The notes under the pieces are model-generated. The model was not told the DNA's origin and did not search any database. It was given only the letters and a program-made list of their open reading frames with translations. The translations under genes were made by a program, and so were the position numbers. A stretch of DNA of 64,000 nucleotides from Spirosoma panaciterrae DSM 21099 (GTDB taxonomy: Bacteria; Bacteroidota; Bacteroidia; Cytophagales; Spirosomataceae), in assembly GCF_000374025.1 (NCBI RefSeq), contig NZ_KB893178.1:62001-126000 (forward strand). Reading direction: 5' to 3'. Shown here one piece after another: positions 44,087-55,418 of the stretch (its first letter is position 1; every line of letters starts with the position of its first letter).

Positions 44087-44299
44087 TTACATATAATCGC
44101 TCAGATCATCAAGGGGCTCGTTGAAATTAGCTGGAATTGAGCCGCGCCCTGCCAGCGAACCTGCTTTTCGAGGTTTTTTCTTCGCTTCGGGCTCCTCCTC
44201 TAAAAACGTCACGATTACTTTCATGCGTTTTTGTATGGAAGGAACCTCATCCAGAATAATCTGACCATGATCGTAAGTGCCCTGAATAGCCGTCAGCAT
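44087..44299 (-). CDS. Antitoxin of the PIN-domain pair
   Basis: A 70-aa protein that starts MLTAIQGTYDHGQIILDEVP, a typical N-terminus of DUF2281-type antitoxins, continues with a hydrophobic strand MKVIVTFLEEE, and ends with a basic linker and the acidic tail FNEPLDDLSDYM, which probably wraps the toxin. It is the first gene of the pair and presumably represses its own promoter. No other DNA-binding fold is visible. Confidence 0.85.
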   Translation of the reverse strand: MLTAIQGTYDHGQIILDEVPSIQKRMKVIVTFLEEEPEAKKKPRKAGSLAGRGSIPANFNEPLDDLSDYM

Positions 44300-44424
44300 A
44301 GCTAAATTGTTTTAGGTAAAGATAACGAATTGCTGGTTCGATTGTAGAGACGAAAAGGGTTGCGTTCCCGGAAACTACCCCCGCCTGTTTTACGTTGTTC
44401 TTTAGAATAAGCCTTTCCCAACTA

Positions 44425-47304
44425 GTGACGGAAGAAAAAGCAACGGAGCTACGGCCCGGACTTAACGATATTGACCTGACGGGTTACGATCAAATAGAGG
44501 TCCTTGGTGCCCGCGAACACAACCTGAAAAATATTGACGTTACGATTCCCCGCAATAAATTGGTGGTCGTGACGGGTATCAGCGGAAGCGGCAAATCGTC
44601 GCTGGCCTTCGATACCATTTATGCCGAAGGCCAACGGCGGTACATGGAGAGCTTCTCGGCCTATGCCCGCTCGTTCATTGGCGATATGGAGCGCCCGGAT
44701 GTGGACAAGATCAACGGTCTGAGTCCGGTGATTTCCATCGAGCAGAAAACGACCTCCAAAAACCCCCGCTCCACAGTCGGTACAACCACGGAGATTTACG
44801 ACTTTCTACGTCTGCTTTACGCCCGTGCCGGAGAAGCATTCTCGTATGTAACGGGTCGTAAAATGGAACGGCAGTCGCAGGACCAGATCATCGATACCAT
44901 TCTGGATCAATATGCCGGACAGAAACTAACTCTGCTGTCGCCCATCATTAAAGGGCGTAAGGGACATTACCGGGAGCTGTTTGTACAGATTGCTAAAACC
45001 GGCTACACCAAAGTGCGGGTCGATGGGGTTGTACAGGATATTGCGCCGAAGATGCAACTGGACCGCTACAAAATTCACGACATCGAAATCGTGATTGATC
45101 GGCTGGTGCCTAAAGCAGAAGATCGGTATCGACTGAGCCAGTCGGTACAAACGGCTTTGCGGCAGGGAAAAGGGGCCATGCAGATGCTGGATGGAAACGG
45201 AACCCTGGTCTACTTCTCGCAGAACCTGATGGACCCCGAATCGGGCATCAGCTACGACGAACCCTCGCCCAATACCTTTTCGTTCAACTCGCCCTATGGG
45301 GCCTGTCCGGTTTGTAATGGGCTGGGCGTGATTGAAGAGATTACCGAAGAGTCGGTTATTCCAGATAAGTCGCTCAGTATCAGCCGAGGGGCTATTGCGC
45401 CATTGGGCGAATATCGCGAATTGTGGATCTTCAAGGAAATCGAAGCAATTCTGAAAAAGTACAAGCTCAACCTGACATCTCCGGTCAATAAATTTCCAGA
45501 CGATCTGCTTCATGCGCTCCTGTATGGAACGGAAGATGAAGCGACGGTTCCCTCCAAAAAATACCCTGGCGAGGATTACTACAGCTTTAAGTTCGAAGGA
45601 ATTGTCAATTTTCTAAAACGTCAGCAGGAAAACAGCACCGATAAAATTCAGGAATGGCTGAAGGACTTCATGGTTGTCAAAACCTGTCCTGAGTGTCAGG
45701 GTGCCCGGTTGAAAAAAGAATCTCTGTACTTTAAGATCGACCAGAAAAACATTTCCGAACTGGCCCGTATGGACATTTCGGAACTGACAGCCTGGTTCGA
45801 TGGCGTCGAAAGTCGAATGACCGACCGCCAGAACGTCATTGCCAAAGAGATTCTGAAAGAAATCCGCAAACGCATCGGCTTCCTGCTCGACATTGGTCTG
45901 GATTACCTCACGCTCGACCGTCCGCTACGCACCCTTTCGGGGGGCGAAGCGCAGCGAATTCGGCTGGCAACCCAGATTGGTACTCAATTGGTTGGGGTAC
46001 TGTACATTATGGACGAGCCAAGTATTGGCCTCCATCAGCGCGATAATGTCAAACTGATCGACTCGCTCAAAAACCTGCGTGATCTGGGCAATACGGTGCT
46101 GGTGGTTGAACACGACAAAGACATGATGCTCGAATCCGACTTTATTCTCGACATTGGGCCGGGAGCAGGTCGTCATGGCGGGCAGGTGGTGGGCATCGGA
46201 ACCCCCGAAGAGTTTCTGAAAAACGGCAGTACTACCGCCGAGTATTTGAGCGGTCGGCGAAACATCGATGTACCGGCCGAGCGACGTAAGGGAAACGGTA
46301 AGTTTTTGATTATCAAAGAGGCTACGGGGCATAATCTGAAGAAAGTAACGCTGAAGCTCCCCCTGGGCAAAATGGTAACCATCACGGGCGTATCGGGTAG
46401 TGGCAAATCGTCGTTGATTCACGAGACTTTGTTTCCGGTATTGAACCGCCATTTTTATAAGTCGAAGCGGGAGCCGTTGCCGTTCAAATCAGTCGATGGA
46501 CTGGAGCATCTGGATAAGGTAATTGAAGTCGATCAGTCACCAATTGGCCGGACACCCCGCTCCAATCCGGCTACCTATACGGGTATGTTCTCCGAGATTC
46601 GGACGCTGTTTGCCGAACTGCCCGAAGCCAAAATTCGGGGCTACAAGCCCGGTCGATTCTCGTTCAATGTAAAAGGTGGGCGTTGCGAAGACTGCGAAGG
46701 CGCGGGGATGAAGAAAATCGAAATGGAGTTTCTGCCCGATGTTCACGTGGTTTGTGAAACCTGCAAAGGCAAACGCTTTAACCGCGAAACGCTGGAGGTC
46801 CGCTTCAAAGGCAAATCCATTGCCGATGTACTGGATATGACCGTTGAGCAGGCACTGGATTTTTTTGCCAGCCAACCGAAAATTCTGCGTAAAGTGCAGA
46901 CCCTGAATGATGTTGGGCTAGGCTATATTACGCTAGGGCAGCACGCTACCACCCTTTCGGGGGGCGAAGCCCAACGGGTAAAGCTGGCCGAAGAACTTTC
47001 GAAAAAGGATACGGGCAAAACACTCTACATCCTCGACGAACCGACTACAGGACTACATTTCCAGGACATCGCCCATCTGCTCGATGTATTGAATAAACTG
47101 GCCGATAAGGGCAATACGGTTCTGATCATCGAGCACAATCTGGACGTTATTAAAGTTTCGGATCATCTGATCGACCTCGGACCAGAAGGGGGTAACAAAG
47201 GAGGTAACATTATTGCCGAAGGGCCACCCGAAAAAGTGGCCGAGGTAAAAGGAAGCTATACCGGCAAGTTTTTGAAACTGGAATTGGAAGCAAGTAAGAC
47301 GTAA
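44425..47304 (+). CDS. uvrA: UvrABC excinuclease subunit A
   Basis: DNA damage-recognition ATPase of nucleotide excision repair (959 aa). The GTG at 44425 is chosen, giving [13 protein letters not shown] before [20 protein letters not shown]; a TTG 30 bp upstream is less natural. Two ABC modules are seen: Walker [13 protein letters not shown] and [13 protein letters not shown]; signature [16 protein letters not shown] and [15 protein letters not shown]. Zinc-binding CPVCNGLG with CPECQGARL and a second set CEDCEGAG with CETCKGKRF are complete. It stands between the toxin-antitoxin pair, divergently oriented, and a small membrane gene. Confidence 0.98.
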   Translation: MTEEKATELRPGLNDIDLTGYDQIEVLGAREHNLKNIDVTIPRNKLVVVTGISGSGKSSLAFDTIYAEGQRRYMESFSAYARSFIGDMERPDVDKINGLSPVISIEQKTTSKNPRSTVGTTTEIYDFLRLLYARAGEAFSYVTGRKMERQSQDQIIDTILDQYAGQKLTLLSPIIKGRKGHYRELFVQIAKTGYTKVRVDGVVQDIAPKMQLDRYKIHDIEIVIDRLVPKAEDRYRLSQSVQTALRQGKGAMQMLDGNGTLVYFSQNLMDPESGISYDEPSPNTFSFNSPYGACPVCNGLGVIEEITEESVIPDKSLSISRGAIAPLGEYRELWIFKEIEAILKKYKLNLTSPVNKFPDDLLHALLYGTEDEATVPSKKYPGEDYYSFKFEGIVNFLKRQQENSTDKIQEWLKDFMVVKTCPECQGARLKKESLYFKIDQKNISELARMDISELTAWFDGVESRMTDRQNVIAKEILKEIRKRIGFLLDIGLDYLTLDRPLRTLSGGEAQRIRLATQIGTQLVGVLYIMDEPSIGLHQRDNVKLIDSLKNLRDLGNTVLVVEHDKDMMLESDFILDIGPGAGRHGGQVVGIGTPEEFLKNGSTTAEYLSGRRNIDVPAERRKGNGKFLIIKEATGHNLKKVTLKLPLGKMVTITGVSGSGKSSLIHETLFPVLNRHFYKSKREPLPFKSVDGLEHLDKVIEVDQSPIGRTPRSNPATYTGMFSEIRTLFAELPEAKIRGYKPGRFSFNVKGGRCEDCEGAGMKKIEMEFLPDVHVVCETCKGKRFNRETLEVRFKGKSIADVLDMTVEQALDFFASQPKILRKVQTLNDVGLGYITLGQHATTLSGGEAQRVKLAEELSKKDTGKTLYILDEPTTGLHFQDIAHLLDVLNKLADKGNTVLIIEHNLDVIKVSDHLIDLGPEGGNKGGNIIAEGPPEKVAEVKGSYTGKFLKLELEASKT

Positions 47305-47350
47305 AAGTCCCTATTTTCGTTGCGTTAAAAACAACCTGCGAAAAAGCTTT

Positions 47351-47746
47351 ATGCGTTACCCATTCTTTTATGTTTTGCTTCTGGTACTGGTCGTTCTGGA
47401 TGGCTGGCTACTGGCGCACCCCAATCTGATTGGTCAGGCTGGGGTGTTCTTTTTTGATTACACGGCCATTGAAACCTTTCCGAAGGCCCTGGGTACGGTA
47501 GCCCTTGTAGCTGGCATATCTATTCTGATTACCTGGTTTGTAGGGCGCCTGAGTCAGCCAGTAGCTATCGGGATAATGGTTATGCTCCTCGCTGGATCGG
47601 CTTATTATCTGTTCCAGAGTTTTACCCAGTACAATACAGGCATTTATAAGTTAACAGGAGCTGGTTTTCGGGCAGGGGCTATACTTCTGCCGGGTCTGGT
47701 CGTACTGATTTTTGGTGAAGGCTTGCTGCGCCGATTAAGGGAATAA
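47351..47746 (+). CDS. Small integral membrane protein, unknown function
   Basis: A 131-aa protein with four hydrophobic segments: YPFFYVLLLVLVVLDGWLLA, TVALVAGISILITWFVG, VAIGIMVMLLAGSAYYLF and GAILLPGLVVLIFGEGL. There is a short basic tail. No family is recognised. It is 46 bp after uvrA and 28 bp before the RAYT gene, so it may be in one transcript with them. Confidence 0.7.
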   Translation: MRYPFFYVLLLVLVVLDGWLLAHPNLIGQAGVFFFDYTAIETFPKALGTVALVAGISILITWFVGRLSQPVAIGIMVMLLAGSAYYLFQSFTQYNTGIYKLTGAGFRAGAILLPGLVVLIFGEGLLRRLRE

Positions 47747-47774
47747 CGTAAAGGCTTACGGCTTCAGATACACG

Positions 47775-48419
47775 ATGCATACGGATTTCTACTGGTACAA
47801 AGGTTTACCGCATTTGCAACCGCTTGGGGGTACATTCTTTGTTACCACGCGGCTTCAGGGGTCGCTGGCGCAAACTGAAAAAGAACGCCTGGCCAATACG
47901 TATGCAGCCAAAAAACAACAGATTCTTATCCGACCGGGCCATAGTCGGGACGAGTTGGATCGGCTGGAAAGAATGTATTTTGGCGAGTACGATCAGTTGA
48001 TGGATCGGGCCGATTATGGACCCCGATGGCTGGAAACGGATTCTATTGCCCAACTTGTCGCTCAGAGCTTACACTATTGGGATGATAAAGCCTATAATCT
48101 GATTGCCTATACATTGATGCCCAATCATATTCATGTTGCGTTTTCGTTCTTCGATCCTGAATCGGGCAGGCCAGCAATACCCTTGGTGAAAATCCTGCAA
48201 AGTATTAAAAGCTTCTCGGCACGGCAGTGTAATCAGTTGCTGGAAAGACAGGGACAATTCTGGGATGATAAAAATTATGACCGACTGGTACGCGACCGCG
48301 ACGAACTGTATCGCATTGTTCAGTATATTTTGCAGAATCCGGTAAAAGCTGGCTTTTGCCAACGCTGGCAGGACTGGAAATGGACGTACGTAAAACCTGA
48401 ATACAATGACTTTAGATAA
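47775..48419 (+). CDS. REP-associated tyrosine transposase (RAYT, Y1_Tnp/IS200-like)
   Basis: A 214-aa HUH single-strand transposase. The HUH motif is in YTLMPNHIHVAFSF, and the catalytic Tyr is expected in the C-terminal part, FWDDKNYDRLVRDRDELYRI (RAYT-like), followed by VQYILQNPVKAGFC. RAYTs cut and move palindromic REP sequences and are usually single-copy and non-self-mobile. No REP or terminal hairpin flanks it; only a small palindrome CGTAA/TTACG lies just upstream (47746-47759). Its last 14 bp overlap the start of the amidohydrolase gene, which argues against mobility as a unit. A REPIN-like element in pbpC is a candidate substrate. Confidence 0.88.
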   Translation: MHTDFYWYKGLPHLQPLGGTFFVTTRLQGSLAQTEKERLANTYAAKKQQILIRPGHSRDELDRLERMYFGEYDQLMDRADYGPRWLETDSIAQLVAQSLHYWDDKAYNLIAYTLMPNHIHVAFSFFDPESGRPAIPLVKILQSIKSFSARQCNQLLERQGQFWDDKNYDRLVRDRDELYRIVQYILQNPVKAGFCQRWQDWKWTYVKPEYNDFR

Positions 48420-49686
48420 CGTCTGGCCAAAAAGCTGGCTTGGCCTTTGGATCATCTTATTCCTGTTGCCTGGAACAAGCCGTAGCCTGGCCCAGACATA
48501 CCTGCTAAAGCCCGATCGGATATTTGACGGCGAAACGACTCACGAAGGCTGGGCTGTACGCGTAAAAGGAGATAAGATAGAGGCTGTTGGCGCGATTGCA
48601 TCGATATCTACAGAAGGCGCCGAAGTCGTTGATTTGAAAGGGACCACCCTGCTGCCGGGTCTGATAGAAGGGCATTCACACTTATTTCTGCATCCGTACA
48701 ACGAAACGCCCTGGGACGATCAGGTGCTGAAAGAAGCCCGCTCGCTGCGAACGGCCCGCGCTACAGTTCATGCTCAGAAAACGCTGCTGGCAGGCTTTAC
48801 AACCGTTCGGGATCTGGGTACCGAAGGCGCTGAATATGACGATGTAGGTCTGAAACAGGCTATTAATCAGGGGATTATTCCAGGGCCTCGAATGGTTATT
48901 GTGACGCGGGCCCTCATTGCAACAGGGAGTTATGCACCTAAGGGATTTAGCCCCGACATAGATGTGCCACAGGGAGCCGAAGAAGCCGACGGGCACGATG
49001 CCCTGATCAAAGCCGTTCGACGACAGATTGGGAAGGGAGCGGATGCCATCAAAATTTATGCCGATTATCGCTGGGGATTGATGGCCGAAGCCCGTCCGAC
49101 CTTTACCATTGAAGAAATTAAACTGATGGTAGATGTAGCAAAAAGCAGTGGCCGGGCAGTGGTAGCGCACGCCAGTACGGCCGAAGGCATGCGTCGGGCC
49201 ATTTTGGGTGGTTGCGAAACGATCGAACATGGGGATGCAGGTACGCCAGAGGTATTTACGCTGATGAAACAGCATGGCACAGCCTTATGTCCGACACTGG
49301 CGGCTGGCGATGCCATTAGTCAGTATCGCGGCTGGAAAAAAGGCCAGGAGCCTGAACCGGAGCGACTTAAGCAGAAGCGTATAACCTTCAAACAGGCAAT
49401 GGACGCTGGCGTAACAATGGCTGCCGGGGGCGATGTGGGGGTTTTTAGTCACGGCGATAATGCCCGAGAACTGGATTTGATGGTCGATTATGGCATGAAA
49501 CCACTCGATGTATTACGATCGGCCACTTCGATCAACGCTGATGTTTTTCACCTGGCCGACCGGGGGCGCCTGCGAACAGGCTTACTGGCCGATCTGGTGG
49601 CGGTAGAGGGCGATCCCACAAAAACGATTACTGATTTACACCGAGTTCGAGTCGTGATGAAGGGTGGAATTTTTTACAAACGATGA
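48406..49686 (+). CDS. Exported amidohydrolase (imidazolonepropionase-like)
   Basis: Metal-dependent hydrolase of 426 aa. A signal peptide (WLGLWIILFLLPGTSRSLAQ) predicts export. Metal site HxH in LIEGHSHLFLHP, a Lys for carbamylation in GADAIKIYADYRWG, HASTAEGMRRA, a further His in GCETIEHGDAG, and the final Asp in AAGGDVGVFSHGDN. This is the layout of Xaa-Pro dipeptidase/imidazolonepropionase-like enzymes. The substrate is not known. The ATG lies inside the end of the RAYT gene (14-bp overlap). Confidence 0.88.
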   Translation: MTLDNVWPKSWLGLWIILFLLPGTSRSLAQTYLLKPDRIFDGETTHEGWAVRVKGDKIEAVGAIASISTEGAEVVDLKGTTLLPGLIEGHSHLFLHPYNETPWDDQVLKEARSLRTARATVHAQKTLLAGFTTVRDLGTEGAEYDDVGLKQAINQGIIPGPRMVIVTRALIATGSYAPKGFSPDIDVPQGAEEADGHDALIKAVRRQIGKGADAIKIYADYRWGLMAEARPTFTIEEIKLMVDVAKSSGRAVVAHASTAEGMRRAILGGCETIEHGDAGTPEVFTLMKQHGTALCPTLAAGDAISQYRGWKKGQEPEPERLKQKRITFKQAMDAGVTMAAGGDVGVFSHGDNARELDLMVDYGMKPLDVLRSATSINADVFHLADRGRLRTGLLADLVAVEGDPTKTITDLHRVRVVMKGGIFYKR

Positions 49687-49750
49687 GCAGGGAACGTACG
49701 GTTAATTTTCGGGGTTACCATTTAATATAAATGTAATCTGGGTTTTTTAC

Positions 49751-49839
49751 GACAATTTCATTCGTCGTTTTAATTTTTCGGCTAATTTCGCCCGTCGTGT
49801 ACCCGCCCGGCTATTTTTACTACGAGGTTCCTGACGGGC
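49751..49839. promoter_or_regulatory. Inverted repeats upstream of gltA
   Basis: In this 238-bp gap a short hairpin ACGAC/GTCGT (near 49749-49767), with T-rich flanks, could end the amidohydrolase transcript. A longer-range pair GCCCGTC (49790-49796) and GACGGGC (49833-49839) could fold in the gltA leader. Each is modest and both are only suggestive. Confidence 0.35.
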
Positions 49840-49924
49840 AAACACGTTTATAAACGGCTACTTGAGCCAGATACTCAACAAACCGCATTGTAGTACCTCT
49901 GATTAACTCTACCCCTGAATTTGT

Positions 49925-51211
49925 ATGGCAAATACCGCTGAATTAACAGTCGATGGTAAGTCCTATTCATTCCCAACTCTGGAGGGAACCGAACATGAAA
50001 AAGCCTTTGACATCTCAAATCTCCGTGATCAGACCGGCTACGTAACATTAGACCGGGGTTATAAAAATACCGGTGCCACCAAAAGCGCTATTACGTTTCT
50101 GGATGGTGAGCAGGGTATTTTACAATATCGTGGGTATGCCATCGAAGACTTAGCGGCCAAAGCGTCGTTTCTGGAAGTAGCTTACCTGCTTATTTACGGC
50201 GAATTGCCAACGAAAGACCAGTATGCCCAGTTCGAAAATTCCATTCGTCGGCATACGCTGGTTAATGAAGACATGCGGAAAATTTTTGATGGTTTTCCCG
50301 TAAAAGCTCACCCGATGGGCGTTTTGGCATCGCTGGTGAGTGCCATGAGTGCATTTTATTCTGACCTCGAAGGATCGTCGGGCGAAGACAAAACGGACCT
50401 GCACATTATCCGGTTACTGGCCAAATTGCCAACGATCGCAACCTGGTCGTACAAGCGTTCGCAGGGGCATCCGATAAATTACCCCAAAAACAGCCTCGAC
50501 TACATTCCGAACTTCCTGAACATGATGTTCTCGTTGCCGGTTGAGGATTATAAAATTGATCCGGTCGTGGTTGAAGCCCTAAACGTGTTGCTGATCCTTC
50601 ACGCCGATCACGAGCAGAACTGTTCAACTTCGACCGTTCGGCTGGTAGGTTCGTCACAGGCAAATATCTATTCGTCTATTTCGGCGGGTATCAGTGCCCT
50701 GTGGGGGCCTCTGCACGGTGGTGCCAACCAGGAAGTGATCGAGATGCTCGAAAATATCAAAGCCGATGGTGGCGATGTGGCTAAGTATGTCGATATGGCG
50801 AAAAACGCTAAAACAACGGGTTTCCGCCTGTTTGGTTTTGGACACCGGGTTTATAAAAACTTCGACCCGCGTGCTAAAATTATCAAAAAAGCGGCCGATG
50901 ACGTTCTGACAAAGCTGGGTATTAATGACCCCGTACTGGAAATTGCCAAAGGATTGGAAGAAGCGGCTTTACACGACGAATATTTTGTATCGCGTAAGCT
51001 ATATCCAAACGTTGACTTCTATTCAGGGATTATTTACCGGGCTCTGGGTATTCCGACCAACATGTTTACGGTAATGTTTGCCATAGGTCGTTTACCTGGC
51101 TGGATTGCTCAGTGGAAAGAAATGCGTGAGCAAAAAGAGCCTATCGGTCGGCCCCGGCAAATTTATACTGGCCCTACGTTGCGCGAGTTTGTTTCGCTGG
51201 AAAATCGTTAA
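49925..51211 (+). CDS. gltA: Citrate synthase
   Basis: TCA-cycle entry enzyme joining oxaloacetate and acetyl-CoA (428 aa, type II bacterial length). Catalytic and signature segments: LNVLLILHADHEQNCSTSTV (His), GPLHGGANQEVIEML (His) and FGFGHRVYKNFDPRAKII, with the catalytic Asp in NVDFYSGIIYRALG. The N-terminus is that of the hexameric Gram-negative enzyme. Unusually AT-rich leader with repeats upstream; terminator downstream. Confidence 0.98.
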   Translation: MANTAELTVDGKSYSFPTLEGTEHEKAFDISNLRDQTGYVTLDRGYKNTGATKSAITFLDGEQGILQYRGYAIEDLAAKASFLEVAYLLIYGELPTKDQYAQFENSIRRHTLVNEDMRKIFDGFPVKAHPMGVLASLVSAMSAFYSDLEGSSGEDKTDLHIIRLLAKLPTIATWSYKRSQGHPINYPKNSLDYIPNFLNMMFSLPVEDYKIDPVVVEALNVLLILHADHEQNCSTSTVRLVGSSQANIYSSISAGISALWGPLHGGANQEVIEMLENIKADGGDVAKYVDMAKNAKTTGFRLFGFGHRVYKNFDPRAKIIKKAADDVLTKLGINDPVLEIAKGLEEAALHDEYFVSRKLYPNVDFYSGIIYRALGIPTNMFTVMFAIGRLPGWIAQWKEMREQKEPIGRPRQIYTGPTLREFVSLENR

Positions 51212-51236
51212 GTATCATTCGGTTAAATATACTTCG

Positions 51237-51265
51237 AAAGCTACCACAAAATGGTAGCTTTTTTT
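51237..51265 (+). terminator. Rho-independent terminator after gltA
   Basis: AAAGCTACCA (51237-51246) pairs with TGGTAGCTTT (51252-51261), followed by a T-run, 25 bp after the stop codon. Confidence 0.92.
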
Positions 51266-51389
51266 GCATACACACTACGTTGAATTTGCAAATTGTAATA
51301 TACAATATACTAAAAAAAGTATATCAAATGGCTCGCTTTTTGATCAGAAATCAATGACGATGGATAATAGGCTATTGTGAACGAGTCCA

Positions 51390-51974
51390 ATGTGTATTGC
51401 ACCAAAATTTATTTTTTTCTTAGCGTTAGCCCTGGTGTTACTGGGTTGTCATGCGGTACTAACCTCTGTACCAATCCCCGACACGTATTCGACCTACTAC
51501 TGGGGAACTGTTACAGGCACCCGCCAAGGCGATGAATTAAGAAATGCCCGGATTTCAGCCGCATCCAGAGTGCCCTGCACAGCCTATGCGTTCGACGTTA
51601 CGGTAACAGAATTTGATGATGATGGCGAAAAACTAGCAACCTTAACGTTGTTTAATATCCCGAAAAAGGCCGGTTCGCTGACTAAATTCAAAGTAGACTA
51701 TCGTACGCTCTACTGTGGGTCCGATAGTATTGGTTGTACCTATACGACCTTGAGCAATAAAATGCCCTGGGGTACATACAAGCCCGTAATCGGTTCTGAT
51801 ACACAGTTGAGCATTCAGTCTTTCGATGAGGTATCCGGAGAAATTAAAGGCACCTTTAGCGTAAGAATGATACCCGATCAGATTTACGATGCCACGGCTC
51901 CCAGCCTGCTCTTATTCAAGAATGTAAAGTTTCTGACGAAGCTTAAGTACAGCAACGGAACCTATAAGAAATAA
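51390..51974 (+). CDS. Lipoprotein, unknown function
   Basis: A 194-aa protein with leader MCIAPKFIFFLALALVLLGC (lipobox LLGC, Cys20). The mature protein is beta-rich, with conserved-looking segments TYYWGTVTGTRQG and VTVTEFDDDGEKLATLTLFN. It has three later cysteines (VPCTAY, LYCGSDSIGCTY), two of which could form a disulphide. I do not recognise a family; it looks like a single-domain cell-envelope protein. It ends at the terminator shared with recA. Confidence 0.75.
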   Translation: MCIAPKFIFFLALALVLLGCHAVLTSVPIPDTYSTYYWGTVTGTRQGDELRNARISAASRVPCTAYAFDVTVTEFDDDGEKLATLTLFNIPKKAGSLTKFKVDYRTLYCGSDSIGCTYTTLSNKMPWGTYKPVIGSDTQLSIQSFDEVSGEIKGTFSVRMIPDQIYDATAPSLLLFKNVKFLTKLKYSNGTYKK

Positions 51975-52005
51975 AAAAGGGCAGGATATACACCCGGCCC
52001 TTTTT
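51974..52005. terminator. Bidirectional terminator between lipoprotein gene and recA
   Basis: AAAAAGGGC (51974-51982) pairs with GCCCTTTTT (51997-52005). It overlaps the lipoprotein stop codon and lies 19 bp beyond the recA stop. Confidence 0.8.
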
Positions 52006-52023
52006 ACTGGTTCATTAAACAAA

Positions 52024-53118
52024 TTAATCATCGAGCAGACCTTCGTCATCGGCGTCGGTGCCTTCCAGGACAGGATCAAGCAAAGCATTTTCATCTTCAG
52101 CGATTTTGGCCCGGATTTTGCCCTCCAGCTCTGCCATCAATTCAGGATTGTCGAGCAGTAATTCTTTTACGGCATCACGACCTTGTGCCAGCCGGTTGGT
52201 TCCGTAGGAGAACCAGGAACCGGATTTCTTAACGATCTCCATCTCAACGGCCAGGTCGAGCACTTCGCCCACTTTCGAAATACCCTGTCCATACATAATG
52301 TCGAACTCAACAACTTTGAACGGAGCCGCCAGTTTATTCTTGACTACCTTTACTTTAGTACGGTTCCCTACTACATTGTCGGCGCCCTCTTTGATCTGGC
52401 CAATCCGACGAATATCCAAGCGAACCGACGAGTAGAATTTCAGCGCATTACCACCCGTGGTTGTTTCGGGGTTACCGAACATCACGCCGATTTTCTCACG
52501 CAACTGGTTGATAAAGATACAGCAGCAGCCCGTTTTGTTGATAGTACCTGTAAGTTTCCGCAAGGCCTGCGACATCAGACGGGCCTGAAGGCCCATTTTA
52601 CTTTCGCCCATTTCGCCTTCAATTTCGGCTTTAGGAACCAGCGCGGCAACGGAGTCAATAACGCAGATGTCAATGGCTCCAGAGCTAATCAGGTGTTCGG
52701 CAATTTCGAGTGCCTGCTCGCCATTGTCGGGCTGTGAGATAAGCAGATTTTTGGTATCAATGCCCAGCTTTTCCGCATAAACCCGGTCGAAGGCGTGTTC
52801 GGCATCAATAAAGGCGGCAAGACCCCCCGTTTTTTGGGCTTCTGCAATGCAGTGCATCGTCAGAGTGGTTTTACCCGACGATTCAGGTCCATAAATTTCA
52901 ACGATACGGCCGCGCGGCATACCCCCGATACCGAGCGCCAGATCCAGGCCCAAAGACCCGGTCGAGATAACTGGAACATCCACAACTTTGCTCTCGCTCA
53001 GGCGCATTACCGTACCTTTTCCGAAAGCTTTGTCCAGTTTTTCAATAGTGGTTTGAAGGGCTTTTAGTTTACTGTCATTAGCAGATGCTGTGGCTTGCGC
53101 CATGTCTGATTTTGCCAT
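52024..53118 (-). CDS. recA: Recombinase A
   Basis: ATP-dependent strand-exchange protein (364 aa) for homologous recombination and SOS control. The start [20 protein letters not shown] is preferred; the longer frame from 53172 adds 18 unconserved residues. Motifs: Walker [14 protein letters not shown], Walker [21 protein letters not shown], loop [19 protein letters not shown] and [13 protein letters not shown], and an acidic tail ending DEGLLDD. No LexA-box-like palindrome was recognised upstream. It converges with the lipoprotein gene. Confidence 0.99.
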   Translation of the reverse strand: MAKSDMAQATASANDSKLKALQTTIEKLDKAFGKGTVMRLSESKVVDVPVISTGSLGLDLALGIGGMPRGRIVEIYGPESSGKTTLTMHCIAEAQKTGGLAAFIDAEHAFDRVYAEKLGIDTKNLLISQPDNGEQALEIAEHLISSGAIDICVIDSVAALVPKAEIEGEMGESKMGLQARLMSQALRKLTGTINKTGCCCIFINQLREKIGVMFGNPETTTGGNALKFYSSVRLDIRRIGQIKEGADNVVGNRTKVKVVKNKLAAPFKVVEFDIMYGQGISKVGEVLDLAVEMEIVKKSGSWFSYGTNRLAQGRDAVKELLLDNPELMAELEGKIRAKIAEDENALLDPVLEGTDADDEGLLDD

Positions 53119-53232
53119 GTTAAGCTGGTTGTTTAAACAGATAAAATTACCCAAAAATGGCCGGATTACCAAACGGTTTCTGAAAATAGTTGGGGCTTTT
53201 TATCCAGGGTTTTTCAAGGGAATAGTAAGTGT

Positions 53233-53281
53233 GTAAAAACCAGCTAATGATAACATAATGAATCAATTAGCTGGTTTTTAC
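53233..53281 (-). terminator. Rho-independent terminator in front of recA
   Basis: A 16-bp perfect inverted repeat (53233-53248 with 53266-53281) with poly-A on the plus strand, i.e. a T-run on the minus strand, just beyond the stop of the gene at 53294. It ends that gene's transcript before recA. Confidence 0.88.
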
Positions 53282-53293
53282 GTCAGGTATTTA

Positions 53294-53791
53294 TTAACGT
53301 ATGGAATCGGATGCGGCAGGCGTCTGAGTGGTAGCGGGCTGTTGCACTTGTGGCTGCCCTTGTTGCGGCTGCGGCTGGCCCGGTTGATAGCCCGGATAGG
53401 CAGACGTGTCGCCGTAAGGACGCATGGGTGGCCCAACAACTTCTACGCTAGTAATGTAATACTTGGTTTCGCCATTCCAGGGGAATTTCAAGATCTTTTC
53501 TTCGTAATGCAGTGTCACACGCTGACCTGTTTTTACAGCATCGGTAATCTGCTTGGCTACGTCTTCATCTTTTACCGAAAAGTCAAAATATTGGGGGGTG
53601 AGTGAGCCCGTTTCGCCCGAAAAACCACCTACGTTCAGAACACCTTCGTAAGTTTTGAAAATAAATCCTCGTCGGCTGAATTTCGAGACGGTTCCGGCCC
53701 GTTCGCCGTCGCTGTAGCTCCAGCCAGTCAGCGCATAGAGTACGCCAAAAACAACTAATAAAAACAAGAGAAAATATAATAAGCCGCGCAT
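53294..53791 (-). CDS. Membrane-anchored protein with Pro/Gln-rich tail, unknown function
   Basis: A 165-aa protein (ATG at 53791) with one N-terminal membrane segment MRGLLYFLLFLLVVFGVLYA. A conserved globular part follows: GWSYSDGERAGTVSKFSRRG and FIFKTYEGVLNVGGFSG, then FDFSVKDEDVAKQITDAV and TLHYEEKILKFPWNGETKYY. I recall Bacteroidota homologues often mislabelled as 6-phosphogluconate dehydrogenase, which this is not. The last 35 residues are low-complexity (YQPGQPQPQQGQPQVQQPA). Probably a cell-envelope protein; role unknown. Confidence 0.8.
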   Translation of the reverse strand: MRGLLYFLLFLLVVFGVLYALTGWSYSDGERAGTVSKFSRRGFIFKTYEGVLNVGGFSGETGSLTPQYFDFSVKDEDVAKQITDAVKTGQRVTLHYEEKILKFPWNGETKYYITSVEVVGPPMRPYGDTSAYPGYQPGQPQPQQGQPQVQQPATTQTPAASDSIR

Positions 53792-53922
53792 AGATATGGT
53801 TGGTTTGGTGGTACTTGTAAAGCACACAAATAGACAAAAATTTCTGATAACTTCTGTTTCAGGACTATAAAGACCATGAATTATTCATTAAGTAACAAAC
53901 CAATCGGGTTCTGGTTCTGAAG

Positions 53923-53947
53923 TTTTGCCCTGTATTTCGTTACTTTG
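53923..53947 (+). promoter_or_regulatory. Weak candidate promoter of eno
   Basis: TTTTG (53923-53927) and TACTTTG (53941-53947), close to but one base short of TAnnTTTG. The 275-bp gap before eno shows nothing else of note. Confidence 0.3.
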
Positions 53948-54048
53948 CGCTCGATTTGTGTATAAGCCTAAGCGCCTGTGCGTCAAATCAGATAAACCGG
54001 CCTGCCGGATCACCGGAGCGCCGGACCGATAGCATAGTTTGTTGTTAA

Positions 54049-55347
<1,299 letters not shown>

Positions 55348-55418
55348 CATAGGGCAAAGGGGACGGGGTATGGGCCAGACGCTCTACCCCATGCCTTCTG
55401 CCCCAGGCATCTTGTACC

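Noticed and set aside
45925-46452. 175-aa minus-strand ORF inside uvrA
   Set aside because: Antisense shadow; uvrA motifs are uninterrupted on the other strand.
47351-48419. Complete IS200/IS605 insertion sequence
   Set aside because: No terminal hairpins, no TnpB, and the 3' end overlaps the next gene, so no mobile unit can be delimited.
49687-49924. Riboswitch or small RNA upstream of gltA
   Set aside because: Only two modest inverted repeats are present and no recognisable riboswitch core; not enough to call.
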